64,000 bases of DNA from Bordetella holmesii ATCC 51541 (GTDB taxonomy: Bacteria; Pseudomonadota; Gammaproteobacteria; Burkholderiales; Burkholderiaceae_B): contig CP007494.1 in the NCBI GenBank assembly GCA_000612485.1, positions 2,976,001-3,040,000 of the forward strand. Reading direction: 5' to 3'. This document shows positions 45,719 to 54,743 of this stretch, piece by piece. Position numbers and translations under genes: made by a program. Under the pieces are notes generated by a model. The model had not been told where the DNA came from, searched no databases, and saw nothing but the letters and a program-made list of their open reading frames with translations. Numbering within the stretch: the stretch's first letter is position 1; every line of letters starts with the position of its first letter.

Positions 45719-46642
45719 ATGACAACAACGACGAGCGGGTTCTGGACCAAGCGAGTGCTTGCTGCGGCCACTCTCACTGCACTGGCGGCGTGTGATTCAG
45801 GGAGCAACAATGTCGCTCCTGCATCGCAGGAGAAGCAGAGCAGCACGCAGGACACGCTCCAGGCCGCGAAGAGCGCGGGTCGTATACGCATCGGTTATGC
45901 CAACGAGGCTCCCTATGCCTTCATGGACAGCCAGAACGCCCGGGTGAGCGGGGAGTCCGTTGAGGTGGCGCGCGTGGTGCTCAAACGCATGGGCATCAAT
46001 GAGGTGGACGGGGTCTTGACCGAATTCGGCTCTCTCATCCCCGGGTTACAGGCCCGGCGTTTCGACATCATCGCCGCCGGGATGTACGTCACTCCTGAGC
46101 GCTGCAAGCAGGTGGCCTTCTCCAATCCCACCTATGGCGTGGATGAGGGCTTTTTGGTTCCCAAGGGCAACCCCAAGCAATTGCACAGTTTCGAGGACGT
46201 CGCCAACAAGCCAGACGCGAAACTGGGTGTTGTGGTAGGCGCAATCGAGGGCGATTACGCGCGGGACTCGAAGGTCGATGCCGGTCAGATGGTGGTCTTC
46301 CCGGATGCGGTCAGTGCGTTTTCAGGGGTGCAGGCCGAGCGCGCTGACGCGTATGCGGCTACTGCGCTGACGATCAACGATCTGCTGAACAAGGTACAGG
46401 ATGGCGGGGGGATGGAGCGTGCGCAGCCTTTCAAGAACCCAGTCATTGACGGTAAGGAGGCACGTGGTTATGGGGCGTTCGCCTTTCGCAAGGAGGACAA
46501 AGCGTTTGCGGATGCGTTCAATGCCGAGCTGGCCAAGTTTTTGGGCACTGAAGAGCACGCCAAACTCGTGGCCCCTTTTGGATTTACCAAAGCGGAGTTA
46601 CCTGGCGACGTGACGGCCGCCAAGCTGTGCGGCACGCCTTGA
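45719..46642 (+). CDS. ehuB: Ectoine/hydroxyectoine-type ABC substrate-binding lipoprotein
   Basis: This 307-residue family 3 solute-binding protein has a lipoprotein signal ending at C25 (TALAACDSG). GRIRIGYANEAPYAFMD and RRFDIIAAGMYVTPERCKQV match EhuB-type receptors for ectoine and hydroxyectoine; other amino-acid-like ligands cannot be excluded. It is the first gene of a four-gene importer operon (B-C-D-A), with ehuC starting 11 bp after it. Confidence 0.82.
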   Translation: MTTTTSGFWTKRVLAAATLTALAACDSGSNNVAPASQEKQSSTQDTLQAAKSAGRIRIGYANEAPYAFMDSQNARVSGESVEVARVVLKRMGINEVDGVLTEFGSLIPGLQARRFDIIAAGMYVTPERCKQVAFSNPTYGVDEGFLVPKGNPKQLHSFEDVANKPDAKLGVVVGAIEGDYARDSKVDAGQMVVFPDAVSAFSGVQAERADAYAATALTINDLLNKVQDGGGMERAQPFKNPVIDGKEARGYGAFAFRKEDKAFADAFNAELAKFLGTEEHAKLVAPFGFTKAELPGDVTAAKLCGTP

Positions 46643-46652
46643 GGGCGCGGTC

Positions 46653-47294
46653 ATGGACTCGTTACCTGAACTGATAGGCCCGCTATGGCAAGGTTTACTG
46701 GTGACCTTGCGTATTACGCTCGGCGCGGCGCTCTTGGCTATTCCGCTTGCCATCCTGGCCGGTTTGGCCAGATTGTCCAGTCAGGCATGGCTGCGGATGA
46801 TTTCTCTGGTCTATGTCGAGGTATTCCGCGGCACGTCGGCGCTGGTGCAACTTTTCTGGTTCTACTTTGTACTGCCGATGTTCGGTGTGCGCTTACCGGC
46901 GATTCTCGTTGGCATCGTGGTGTTGGCGCTAAATGCCGGAGCCTATGGAGCAGAGGTCGTGCGTGGAGCGATCCAGGCGGTGCCCGCCGGGCAGCGCGAA
47001 GCCGGCGTGGCGTTGAATTTCACACGTCGTCAGGTCATGCGGCGCGTGATTTTGCCTCAAGCGTTTGCGGCCATGCTGCCGCAGGCCGGCAATCTGCTTA
47101 TCGAGTTGCTCAAGAATACGGCACTCGTGTCCCTCATCACGATTACAGACCTGACGTTTCGCGGGCAATTGCTGCGTAGCGAGACACTGCAGACCACAGA
47201 GATCTTCAGCATCATGCTGCTGATGTATTTCGCCGTGGCGCTATGCATCACGGGCGCGGTGCGTTGGCTTGAGAAAAGGGTGCGGATCCAATGA
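46653..47294 (+). CDS. ehuC: Amino-acid-type ABC permease, EhuC-like
   Basis: This 213-residue His/Glu/Gln/Arg-type permease has five hydrophobic segments and the EAA loop (GAIQAVPAGQREAGVALNFT). The start follows ehuB closely and the stop overlaps ehuD by 4 bp (ATGA). It forms a heterodimer channel with the next gene product. Confidence 0.85.
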   Translation: MDSLPELIGPLWQGLLVTLRITLGAALLAIPLAILAGLARLSSQAWLRMISLVYVEVFRGTSALVQLFWFYFVLPMFGVRLPAILVGIVVLALNAGAYGAEVVRGAIQAVPAGQREAGVALNFTRRQVMRRVILPQAFAAMLPQAGNLLIELLKNTALVSLITITDLTFRGQLLRSETLQTTEIFSIMLLMYFAVALCITGAVRWLEKRVRIQ

Positions 47295-47962
47295 CTCCTA
47301 TTTTTGATTGGAAATTCGCCTGGGAAATCCTGCCATCGCTGGGTTCGGCCTTGCTGGTGACGGTGCAGGCCACCATCCTGGGAATGTTGTTTGCCGTCGT
47401 GTTCGGTTTGGTCTTGGCCCTATTGCGCCGCTCTCCCTGGAAGGCCGTATCGTGGACTGCAGGCCTGGTAGTGGAGTTCGTGCGTAGCACGCCACTGCTT
47501 GTGCAGATGTACTTTCTGTTTTACGTGCTGCCTTCGCTGGGCCTGAGCATGTCGCCCCTGATCACGGGTGTGCTTGCACTGGGACTGCACTATGCCGCGT
47601 ATTGCTCCGAGGTCTATCGCGCCGGCCTCGAGGGCGTGCCGCGCGGCCAGCACGAAGCGGCTATCGCCTTGAATCTCTCGCCTTGGCGCACAGCGGTTGA
47701 CATCATCCTGCCGCAGGCTATTCCCCCGGTGGTGCCGGCGCTGGGCAACTACCTGATTGCCATGTTCAAGGACACCCCTCTGTTGTCGGCCATTACGGTG
47801 GTCGAACTGCTTCAGAAAAGCAAAATCATCGGTTCGAGCACATTTCGCTATACCGAATCGCTGACACTGGTGGGGATTATCTTTCTGGTGCTGAGCCTGA
47901 TCGCTGCCTGGGGCGTACGCCGTCTGGAGGGCCGCTTGAAAGTCATTTATGGAGGTGCGTGA
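47291..47962 (+). CDS. ehuD: Amino-acid-type ABC permease, EhuD-like
   Basis: This 223-residue permease has the EAA loop (GLEGVPRGQHEAAIALNLSP) and typical N-terminal GSALLVTVQATILGMLFAVV. It overlaps both ehuC and ehuA by 4 bp, indicating translational coupling through the operon. Confidence 0.85.
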   Translation: MTPIFDWKFAWEILPSLGSALLVTVQATILGMLFAVVFGLVLALLRRSPWKAVSWTAGLVVEFVRSTPLLVQMYFLFYVLPSLGLSMSPLITGVLALGLHYAAYCSEVYRAGLEGVPRGQHEAAIALNLSPWRTAVDIILPQAIPPVVPALGNYLIAMFKDTPLLSAITVVELLQKSKIIGSSTFRYTESLTLVGIIFLVLSLIAAWGVRRLEGRLKVIYGGA

Positions 47963-48732
47963 TGAGCGCGAGCATACTTCTGAAGAATCTGCGCAAGCGC
48001 TACGGTGAACACGAAGTGCTGCGTGGCATAGATCTGGAAATTCCTGCAGGCCAGACGCTTTCCATCATCGGGCCTTCAGGCTCGGGGAAATCCACGTTGC
48101 TGCGTTTGCTCATGACGCTGGATCGCCCCAGTGATGGGGAAATCGAGATCGATGGTGTCTCGATGTGGCACGATGCTCAGGGCAGGCTGGCCGACCCTCA
48201 TTCAGCGCACGTGCGCCAGGTGCGCAGCAAGATAGGAATGGTTTTCCAGCATTTCAATCTCTTTCCTCGCATGACGGCATTGGGTAATGTGATGGAGGCG
48301 CCGCTGCGGGTACTGGGTTTGCGGCGCGAGGAGGCCGAAGCCCGTGGCCGGGAGTATCTCGAGCTCGTTGGTCTGGGGGATAAGCTGGACGCGCATCCCG
48401 CGCGGCTGTCGGGGGGCCAGAAACAACGAGTGGGCATCGCGCGCGCCTTGGCGATGCGCCCTGATGTCATGCTCTTTGATGAGGTGACCTCGGCACTGGA
48501 CCCCGAATTGGTGGGCGGGATCTTGCAGATCCTGAGTGATCTGTCGGCCAAGAAAGACATGACGATGATCATCGTCACGCATCAGATGAAGTTTGCCGAG
48601 CGTAGTTCCGATCGAACGCTTTTCTTCGACGAAGGGAATATCGTCGAGGATAGGCCCTCTTCGGAATTGTTTGCGGATCCTCAGCAAGAGCGTACCCGGC
48701 AGTTCCTGCAAAGCGTCATCGAGGCAGAGTAG
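47959..48732 (+). CDS. ehuA: Amino-acid-type ABC transporter ATPase, EhuA-like
   Basis: This 257-residue ATPase has Walker A GPSGSGKST, Q-loop VFQHFNLFP, signature LSGGQKQRVGIARA, Walker B VMLFDEVTSALD and switch His in IVTHQM. It energises the importer formed with the preceding three genes. The frame is intact. A ~50-bp gap separates it from the convergent dut. Confidence 0.88.
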   Translation: MMSASILLKNLRKRYGEHEVLRGIDLEIPAGQTLSIIGPSGSGKSTLLRLLMTLDRPSDGEIEIDGVSMWHDAQGRLADPHSAHVRQVRSKIGMVFQHFNLFPRMTALGNVMEAPLRVLGLRREEAEARGREYLELVGLGDKLDAHPARLSGGQKQRVGIARALAMRPDVMLFDEVTSALDPELVGGILQILSDLSAKKDMTMIIVTHQMKFAERSSDRTLFFDEGNIVEDRPSSELFADPQQERTRQFLQSVIEAE

Positions 48733-48782
48733 CCGCTGTCGGCGGCTGGAGAAGGGGCAGGCTGCGGCGCTGCCCCTTGGCA

Positions 48783-49232
48783 TCAGGCGCGCCCAGTGCT
48801 GCCGAAACCACCGGCACCGCGCTCCGAATCACCGAATGTTTCCACCACGTTGAAGCTGACTTGCACGACCGGCACGATGACCAACTGCGCCAGGCGCTCC
48901 ATGGGTTCCAGCGTAAAAGCGGTCTGACCACGATTCCAGGTCGACACCATCAATTGGCCCTGATAGTCGGAGTCAATCAGCCCGACCAGATTGCCCAGCA
49001 CGATGCCGTGTTTGTGGCCCAGGCCCGACCTGGGCAGAATGACAGCGGCATAACCCGGGTCAGCCACATGGATGGCCAGTCCGGTGGGGACGAGAACGGT
49101 GGCACCGGGCTCGATAACGAGGGCTTGGTCGATGCACGCACGCAGGTCCAGGCCGGCGGAGCCGGGCGTGGCGTAGGCGGGTAGACAGTCGCGCATGCGC
49201 GCGTCAAGGATTTTTAGATCGACAGATTTCAT
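48783..49232 (-). CDS. dut: dUTP diphosphatase
   Basis: It hydrolyses dUTP to dUMP, keeping uracil out of DNA. The 149 residues carry the five trimeric dUTPase motifs: [37 protein letters not shown] and the C-terminal GAGGFGSTG. Frame intact. Confidence 0.96.
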   Translation of the reverse strand: MKSVDLKILDARMRDCLPAYATPGSAGLDLRACIDQALVIEPGATVLVPTGLAIHVADPGYAAVILPRSGLGHKHGIVLGNLVGLIDSDYQGQLMVSTWNRGQTAFTLEPMERLAQLVIVPVVQVSFNVVETFGDSERGAGGFGSTGRA

Positions 49233-49273
49233 TGCGGGAATGTAAAAAGTAAAGACGCAAGCCTAACAGAGGC

Positions 49274-49732
49274 TCACGGCTTCGGAGGCAGGTTCAGGGG
49301 CGGCAGCACGCGCGTTGCAGCGCGAGATTGCTCGCGTTTGCGGGCAGCCCCGCGAAACAACCACAATCCGACCAAGGCAGGAATGATGAAGCGTCCCGCG
49401 CTCTGGTGTTCGTGAGCCAGATAGGACGCGAAGTTCCAGACGGCCAAGCAGATCACGATGAAGCCCAGCAACGCTTGCCGCGAACTGGCTTGGCGCAGGC
49501 TGGCTTGCTGAGCCAAGGTCGGCTGGCCGGCGGGCGTGGCAGTTGCAGGCGAGAGGGCTGCCGGCACACTGGCCGGTTTGGCTCGGCGAAGACGTGGGGG
49601 CGGCACATGGCCGCGCGGTACTTCGCCCGGCGATTGCCCGGTCACGCTTGTCTCGGAGCCCAGGCCTTGGCGCGATAGCTCTTCAACGTAGCGCGCGAAA
49701 TCGCCATTTTTGGGTTCGCCGTAGATGGACAT
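49274..49732 (-). CDS. Membrane protein of unknown function
   Basis: A 152-residue protein starts at ATG 49732 (MSIYGEPKNGDFARYVEELS), with AGGA 10 bp upstream. The N-terminal half is hydrophilic and Pro/Arg-rich; two transmembrane helices follow (LLGFIVICLAVWNFASYLA; GRFIIPALVGLWLFRGAA) and a basic tail. I recognise no family. It follows the DedA gene by 20 bp on the same strand and may be co-transcribed. Confidence 0.65.
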   Translation of the reverse strand: MSIYGEPKNGDFARYVEELSRQGLGSETSVTGQSPGEVPRGHVPPPRLRRAKPASVPAALSPATATPAGQPTLAQQASLRQASSRQALLGFIVICLAVWNFASYLAHEHQSAGRFIIPALVGLWLFRGAARKREQSRAATRVLPPLNLPPKP

Positions 49733-49752
49733 GGTATTCCTGATCAGGAGTT

Positions 49753-50385
49753 TTACCGGCCGCGATGAGCAGCCAGGCGGCGCTTTTTCAACAAACTGGT
49801 GGCCAGCCACAATCCGATCACCACGGATACCAGTGCCGCGGCGATCAGGCCGAATTGTTGGCTCTGGCGGGCGGCGGCCAGGCCACGCGCGGCGAAGTAG
49901 CCCGGCGCCAGCATAGCGGGTAGCCAGACGATTGCGGAGAGGATGTTGGCAATCTGAAAGCGCGCGTGGTTCATGCGCATGATGCCGGCCACCGTGGGTA
50001 TGGTCGAACGGATCGGCCCGAGAAAGCGCCCCAAAAAGACAGAGGCAAATCCATAACGATAGAAAAACAGCCGTGCGCGGGCGACAGCCGTGCGCTGGGT
50101 CGACAGGGGCCAGCGTCGTGTGACGCCCGGGCCCAGCCAACGACCGATCAAGTAGGAGATGGCGTCGCCTAGCACCGCACCAGCCACTCCCCAAATCAGA
50201 ATGGTGCCAACAGACAAAGTCCCCGCTCCGATCAGTCCTCCGGTTAGCAGCATCAATGCGGTGGCCGGGATGATTAGGCCCAGGATGAGCATCGATTCGC
50301 CTAACGTAAGCAAAAAGGTGATGGGGCCGGCCCAGTCCTGATTGGCTTCTATGAATGTCCCGATTTTGGCGATGTATGAATCCAT
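49753..50385 (-). CDS. DedA family membrane protein
   Basis: This 210-residue DedA/SNARE-associated-type protein carries GLIIPATALMLLTGGLIGAG near residue 36 and FLGRFLGPIRSTIPTVAGIM near 116, which contains the conserved family motif. DedA proteins act in membrane lipid (undecaprenyl-phosphate or phospholipid) translocation and support proton-motive force. Four to five transmembrane segments. Confidence 0.88.
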   Translation of the reverse strand: MDSYIAKIGTFIEANQDWAGPITFLLTLGESMLILGLIIPATALMLLTGGLIGAGTLSVGTILIWGVAGAVLGDAISYLIGRWLGPGVTRRWPLSTQRTAVARARLFFYRYGFASVFLGRFLGPIRSTIPTVAGIMRMNHARFQIANILSAIVWLPAMLAPGYFAARGLAAARQSQQFGLIAAALVSVVIGLWLATSLLKKRRLAAHRGR

Positions 50386-50494
50386 GGGAAAACCGCTGAG
50401 ATCAATCCTGTATCTTAACGCCTGTGTAGCGCAGCCAGGCGGCGTCGGTTCGAGCAGCCGGGCACTAGCAGACTAGGGCAGGACAGGCGGACAT

Positions 50495-51526
50495 ATGGAC
50501 TCGGTAACACAGGCAGTGTTGGGTGCGGGTATACAGGCGACATTGCTGGGGCGCTGGCAGGGGCGGCGCGCGTTGGTGTATGGGGCTATTCTGGCTACTT
50601 TACCGGATCTGGATGTCGTGATTTCCTATCCCGACCCGGTGTTCAGCATGACCTATCACCGGGGCTTTTCGCACTCGATCTTCGTGCTGACGGCGTTGGC
50701 GGCCCTACTGGCATGGCTGATACGTAAGCGTTGGCCGGGTGCGCCTTACTTCATCGGGCGCCTGTTTCTGACCGTGTGGCTGGTCCTGATCACGTATCCC
50801 TTGCTGGATGCGTTTACGGTGTATGGCACGCAATTGTTCTGGCCGCTGGCCTTCACGCCGGAGAGTTGGTCGGCGGTGTTCATTATCGATCCGCTCTATA
50901 CCGTTCCTCTCCTGCTTGCCGTGCTGGCGGCGGCAGCCGTGGGTGTGAGCCGCACCATGTAGCGCATTCTGGCCGCCACCCTCGTGTTCAGTACGGCTTA
51001 TCTCTTTGCCGGCTTGGCCGGGCGTTTCATGGCTGAGCGCGAGGTGACGGCTGCCTTGCAGGCGCGTGGCCACCAGGTGACACAGGTGCTGGCAACGCCT
51101 ACGCCGTTGAATATTCTTTTGTGGCGTGTCGTGGCGAAAACCGACGCAGATGAGTATTACGAGGCGCTGAGCGGCTGGCTGGATGGTTCGCCGCCGCAAT
51201 TGCTCGCGCAGTCCCTTAATCGTGATCTGGGCAAGGTGCTCGGTGATGATCCGCAATTGGCCCGTTTGCGCTGGTTTACCAACGACTGGCTGCGTTACGA
51301 CGTGCTGGATGATACGTTGGTGGTGACTGATTTGCGTATGGGGCTACCCGGCTACTATACGTTTCGTTTTGCCATGGGCGAGCGCCACGGCCCGGATTGG
51401 CAAGCGATCACTCCCCGGCGCTGGCCGAGCCAGCGCGGTGGATGGCCTGAATTTCGCCAATTGCTGGCGCGCATCGCCGGCACGCCTTTGCCGCTGGCCG
51501 ATTGGGCCCAGCGCAACTTTGACTGA
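50495..51526 (+). pseudogene. YbcI/YfhO-type membrane-bound metal-dependent hydrolase, nonsense
   Basis: The N-terminal part (MDSVTQAVLGAGIQATLLG; PDLDVVISYPDPVFSMTYHR; GFSHSIFVL) matches the YbcI/DUF457 inner-membrane hydrolase family. The frame meets TAG at 50960-50962 (CACCATGTAGCGC) and then continues open in the same frame to 51526 with plausible sequence (RILAATLVFSTAYLFAGLAG; YYEALSGWLDG). Full length would be 343 residues with a single nonsense codon. Translation might restart at an ATG near 51029. Confidence 0.82.
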
Positions 51527-51538
51527 AGCATCCTGATC

Positions 51539-52243
51539 ATGAACGCACTGCTTTTGAGCAACTCGGCCAGCTCGGCTGGTTATTTGATTCACGCTCAGCC
51601 CTGGCTGTCGGAGCTGACTTCGACGCTGACCGGTAGTGGCCCGGCGTTGTTCGTGCCCTTTGCGGGGGTGACGCGCACCTGGGACGACTACACGCAGCAG
51701 GTCGCCGATGCGTTGTTGCCGGCGGGCATCGCTATACGGGGGCTGCATCAGGAGGCCGATCCGGCCTGCGCGCTGGCCGAGGCACGGCTCATCATCGTGG
51801 GCGGCGGCAATACTTTTCAACTGCTGCGCGAGTTGCGCCGGCGCGGCCTGTTGTCGTTGATCGCCGAGCGAGTGCGTGCCGGCCAGGCAGGGTATGTGGG
51901 CTGGAGCGCTGGCGCCAATATTGCCGCGCCCACCATTTGCACCACCAATGACATGCCCATCGTGGATCCGGGCGGTTTCGAGGCGCTGGATCTGGTGCCG
52001 TTCCAGATCAACCCGCACTACACGACTGCCCATCCGCCCGGCCATCTGGGCGAGACGCGCGATCAGCGCATTGCCGAATTCTGCGCCATCCATCCGCAAC
52101 GCAAGGTGGTGGCGCTGCCGGAAGGAAGTGCCCTGCGTCTGGATGCGCGTGGCTTGGCGTTGCTGGGTACGCACCCGGCCTTGCTGTTTCATGGCGCGGT
52201 AGCGGCGCAGGCGTTGGCACCAGGCAAGCTATCTCTGCTTTGA
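51539..52243 (+). CDS. pepE: Dipeptidase E (alpha-aspartyl dipeptidase)
   Basis: This 234-residue S51 serine peptidase cleaves N-terminal Asp dipeptides. The nucleophile is S123 in VGWSAGANIAA, with D138 and H160 (FQINPHYTTA) at positions matching the family triad. VGGGNTFQLLREL is another signature. It starts 12 bp after the broken YbcI-type gene. Frame intact. Confidence 0.92.
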   Translation: MNALLLSNSASSAGYLIHAQPWLSELTSTLTGSGPALFVPFAGVTRTWDDYTQQVADALLPAGIAIRGLHQEADPACALAEARLIIVGGGNTFQLLRELRRRGLLSLIAERVRAGQAGYVGWSAGANIAAPTICTTNDMPIVDPGGFEALDLVPFQINPHYTTAHPPGHLGETRDQRIAEFCAIHPQRKVVALPEGSALRLDARGLALLGTHPALLFHGAVAAQALAPGKLSLL

Positions 52244-52261
52244 AAAATGCGCCGCCCTCGC

Positions 52262-52732
52262 TCAGACGAGGTCGAGCAAAGGCGGCCCCGGCTCGTTTTT
52301 CACGGTCTGCATGACAACATGGGTATAGAAGGCCTCGACGTTTTCGTCTTGGTCGAAATGCCGGTCGGCGAAAGCCAGATAGTCGTCCATATTGTTCATG
52401 TGGACGATGATCACACAGGAAATTCGGCCAGTCACCAGATAGCACTGGGTCACGGCCGGCTCGGCCAGCAACGCTTGCATGAGTTTGCGCCGGTATTCCG
52501 ACCCATGCCGGCTGAATTCAATGGTGACGATGGCCGTCAATGCGCGGCCGGTGTGTTTGGTGTCCAGCAATGCGACGACGCGCTGGATGACGCCGGTTTC
52601 CTTCAGGCGGGCAACTCGCCGCAGACAGGCTGAAGGCGAAAGACCGACTTCATCGGCCAAAGCGGCATTGGACAGGTCCGCATCCCGCTGCAGTATCGAA
52701 AGGATACGGTGGTCTAGTGGGTCTAACAACAT
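52262..52732 (-). CDS. Lrp/AsnC family transcriptional regulator
   Basis: This 156-residue regulator has an AsnC-type helix-turn-helix (LDHRILSILQRDADLSNAAL; VGLSPSACLRRVARLKETGV) and a C-terminal RAM ligand-binding domain (CYLVTGRISCVIIVHMNNMD). It usually responds to amino acids. It is divergent from the nucleoside-recognition gene and convergent with pepE. The target is unknown. Confidence 0.92.
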   Translation of the reverse strand: MLLDPLDHRILSILQRDADLSNAALADEVGLSPSACLRRVARLKETGVIQRVVALLDTKHTGRALTAIVTIEFSRHGSEYRRKLMQALLAEPAVTQCYLVTGRISCVIIVHMNNMDDYLAFADRHFDQDENVEAFYTHVVMQTVKNEPGPPLLDLV

Positions 52733-53601
52733 GGCGCAATTTTATTGTGAGTCGTGCGCGATTTATAGCGTATTTTTTTATCTGCAGGCAACGAAAGGCG
52801 TCCATGTTGTGAAGCTTCCACGCTATGCTGCCCGGTTTTCGCACACAAAAGCCGATACTCATGCTTGCTTATGTCCGTCGCGTGCTAAGCCGCAGCCTGC
52901 GTTTGTTCATTGCCTTGGCCAAGGTGATGCTGCCCATCATGTTGCTGGTGCAGCTGGGTCAATGGATGGGATGGGTTGACGTTCTCGGCCATTATTTCGC
53001 ACCGGTAATGGGCTGGTTGAACCTGCCAGCACAAGCAGCACTGATATGGATGGCAAGTATTTTTGTTGGCGTCTACGGCGCGCTGGCCGCTTTGGCTGGC
53101 CTGGCGGGGGGCTGGATATCACTGCCGGGCAATTCAGTGCGCTCGCGGCCATGGTGTTGCTTGCGCACAATTTGCCCGTCAAGCAGGCCATCGTGCGCCG
53201 TGCTGGGGCCAGTTTCTGGGCCACGGCGGGTTTGCGCCTGGTCATGGCTCTGGCCTACGGCGCGGCGGTCTCCTGGACCTGCCACGCGTTGGGAGTGCTT
53301 TCGCAGCCAATGTCTTTTGCGTGGATGCAAGGGCAACAGGCCAGCGCGGCGGAATTAAGTCTGTGGCAATGGTTGCAAGGGACGGCGGTGTCGATGGCGC
53401 TGACCTTTGCCGTGATCGCCGCCTTGCTCGTCTTGCTGGACATCATGCAGCGTTGCGGCCTGACCGCAGCGCTGACGCGCGTTCTGACTCCGGTGTTGCG
53501 TTGGTCAGGGTTAGACCCTCAGGTCGCGCCAGTCACGATGCTGGGTGTGACCTGCTCCCCGTGATTAGTACGAAATCGATGTAGAGTCCGTTCCCAAAGG
53601 A

Positions 53602-53868
53602 ATGGCAATGAAGAAACGATTTACGGAAGAGCAAATCATCGGCGTGCTCAAGGAAGCCGATGCAGGTGCCAAGCCCGCAGAGTTGTGCCGCAAGCACGGA
53701 ATCTCCGAGGCAACGTACTACAACTGGAAGGCGAAGTTCGGTGGCATGACGGTGTCGGACGCTCAGAGGCTCAAGGAGCTGGAGCAGGAGAACAACAAGC
53801 TCAAGAAGCTGTTGGCCGAGTCGATGCTGGACAAGGCGGCGCTTCAGGATCTGCTAAGCCGAAAGTAG
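53602..53868 (+). CDS. IS407-group transposase orfA, copy C
   Basis: This 88-residue OrfA is intact and identical in protein sequence to the other copies. Confidence 0.92.
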   Translation: MAMKKRFTEEQIIGVLKEADAGAKPAELCRKHGISEATYYNWKAKFGGMTVSDAQRLKELEQENNKLKKLLAESMLDKAALQDLLSRK

Positions 53869-54463
53869 TCAGCCCGCAGGCCAAACGCGAGGCGGTCAGG
53901 ACATTAATGACCGAGCGCGTGGTTCGCCCAGCGGCAATCGCGCCGAATCAGAGTTGGTCAATGGACTTTGTGGCCGACGGCCTAGCCTATGGCCGCCGAT
54001 TCCGCTGTTTGACTATCGTCGATGACTACACTCGCGAATGCCTGGCCATCGAGGTCGATACGTCGTTGCCGGGACTGCGTGTTGCCATGGTGCTGCAACG
54101 GCTGGCGGAGATGCGTGGCCTGCCGCGATCTATTACCGTGGACAACGGGCCAGAGTTCGCCGGAAGAGCCTTGGACGCCTGGGGGCCTACCAAGCAGGCG
54201 TAAAGCTGTCGTTTATTCGGCCGGGTAAGCCGGTGGAGAACGCTTATATCGAAAGTTTCAACGGCAAGTTCCGCGACGAATGCCTTAACGAGCACTGGTT
54301 CTTGTCCCTGCGACAGGCTAAAAGCTTGATCGAAAACTGGCGAGTCGAGTACAACACCGATCGGCCTCACAGCGCGCTCGGATATTTAACGCCGGCGCAA
54401 TTCGTGCAGGCTCATCAGAAAGAAGGTCTTTTACCCCTGGGCTCTATGTCGGTGCCGTACTAA
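53853..54463 (+). pseudogene. IS407-group orfB, copy C, deleted and frameshifted
   Basis: An in-frame 267-bp loss removes 89 residues after LMTER (joined directly to VVRPAAIAPN). The 2-bp G insertion seen in copy A is also present (DAWGPTKQA then stop). The remainder to LGSMSVPY is open in the other frame. Confidence 0.88.
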
Positions 54464-54743
54464 ATCTGGGGGCAGGTCAGGGGGGTGCTCATCATCGATG
54501 AAGCCCAGCGTATGCAACTGTCGGCGCGCACCCGCTTTCTGGCTCTTTGCTGGTTGTCACTATCGCACTCGTTGATCGAGGACACATTGCTCTTGCTGGC
54601 AGTGGGAGCCAATGTGTGGATCGTGTTGCTGGGGCGTGTCGTTCTAACGTTGCTGGTCGTGGCGGGGCTGGCGCGCCTGTGGCCTCTGAGCCCGGGCATG
54701 GCGCCCGGCAAAGCGTTAGGCATCCGGTGGCTGGAAAGCTGCC

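Larger units (their letters stand above)
53548..54479 (+). mobile_element. IS407-group element, copy C, internally deleted, 932 bp
   Basis: It has the same ends as copy A but is 267 bp shorter. The deletion joins two GACCGAGCGC repeats. No target duplication is seen. Confidence 0.92.
52861..54742 (+). pseudogene. Nucleoside-recognition-domain membrane protein, frameshifted and IS-split
   Basis: The N-terminal part (MLAYVRRVLSRSLRLFIALA; QAALIWMASIFVGVYGALAA) is in frame to a run of six G at 53106-53111. After that the homology (LDITAGQFSALAAMVLLAHN) is in another frame up to the IS at 53548. Beyond the IS, 54480-54742 carries a matching C-terminus (SLSHSLIEDTLLLLAVGANV). No 4-bp duplication flanks the IS (GGTG left, GGGG right), so a few codons were probably deleted with it. 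The 3' end is uncertain. Function in the family is not well defined (permease-like). Confidence 0.75.
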
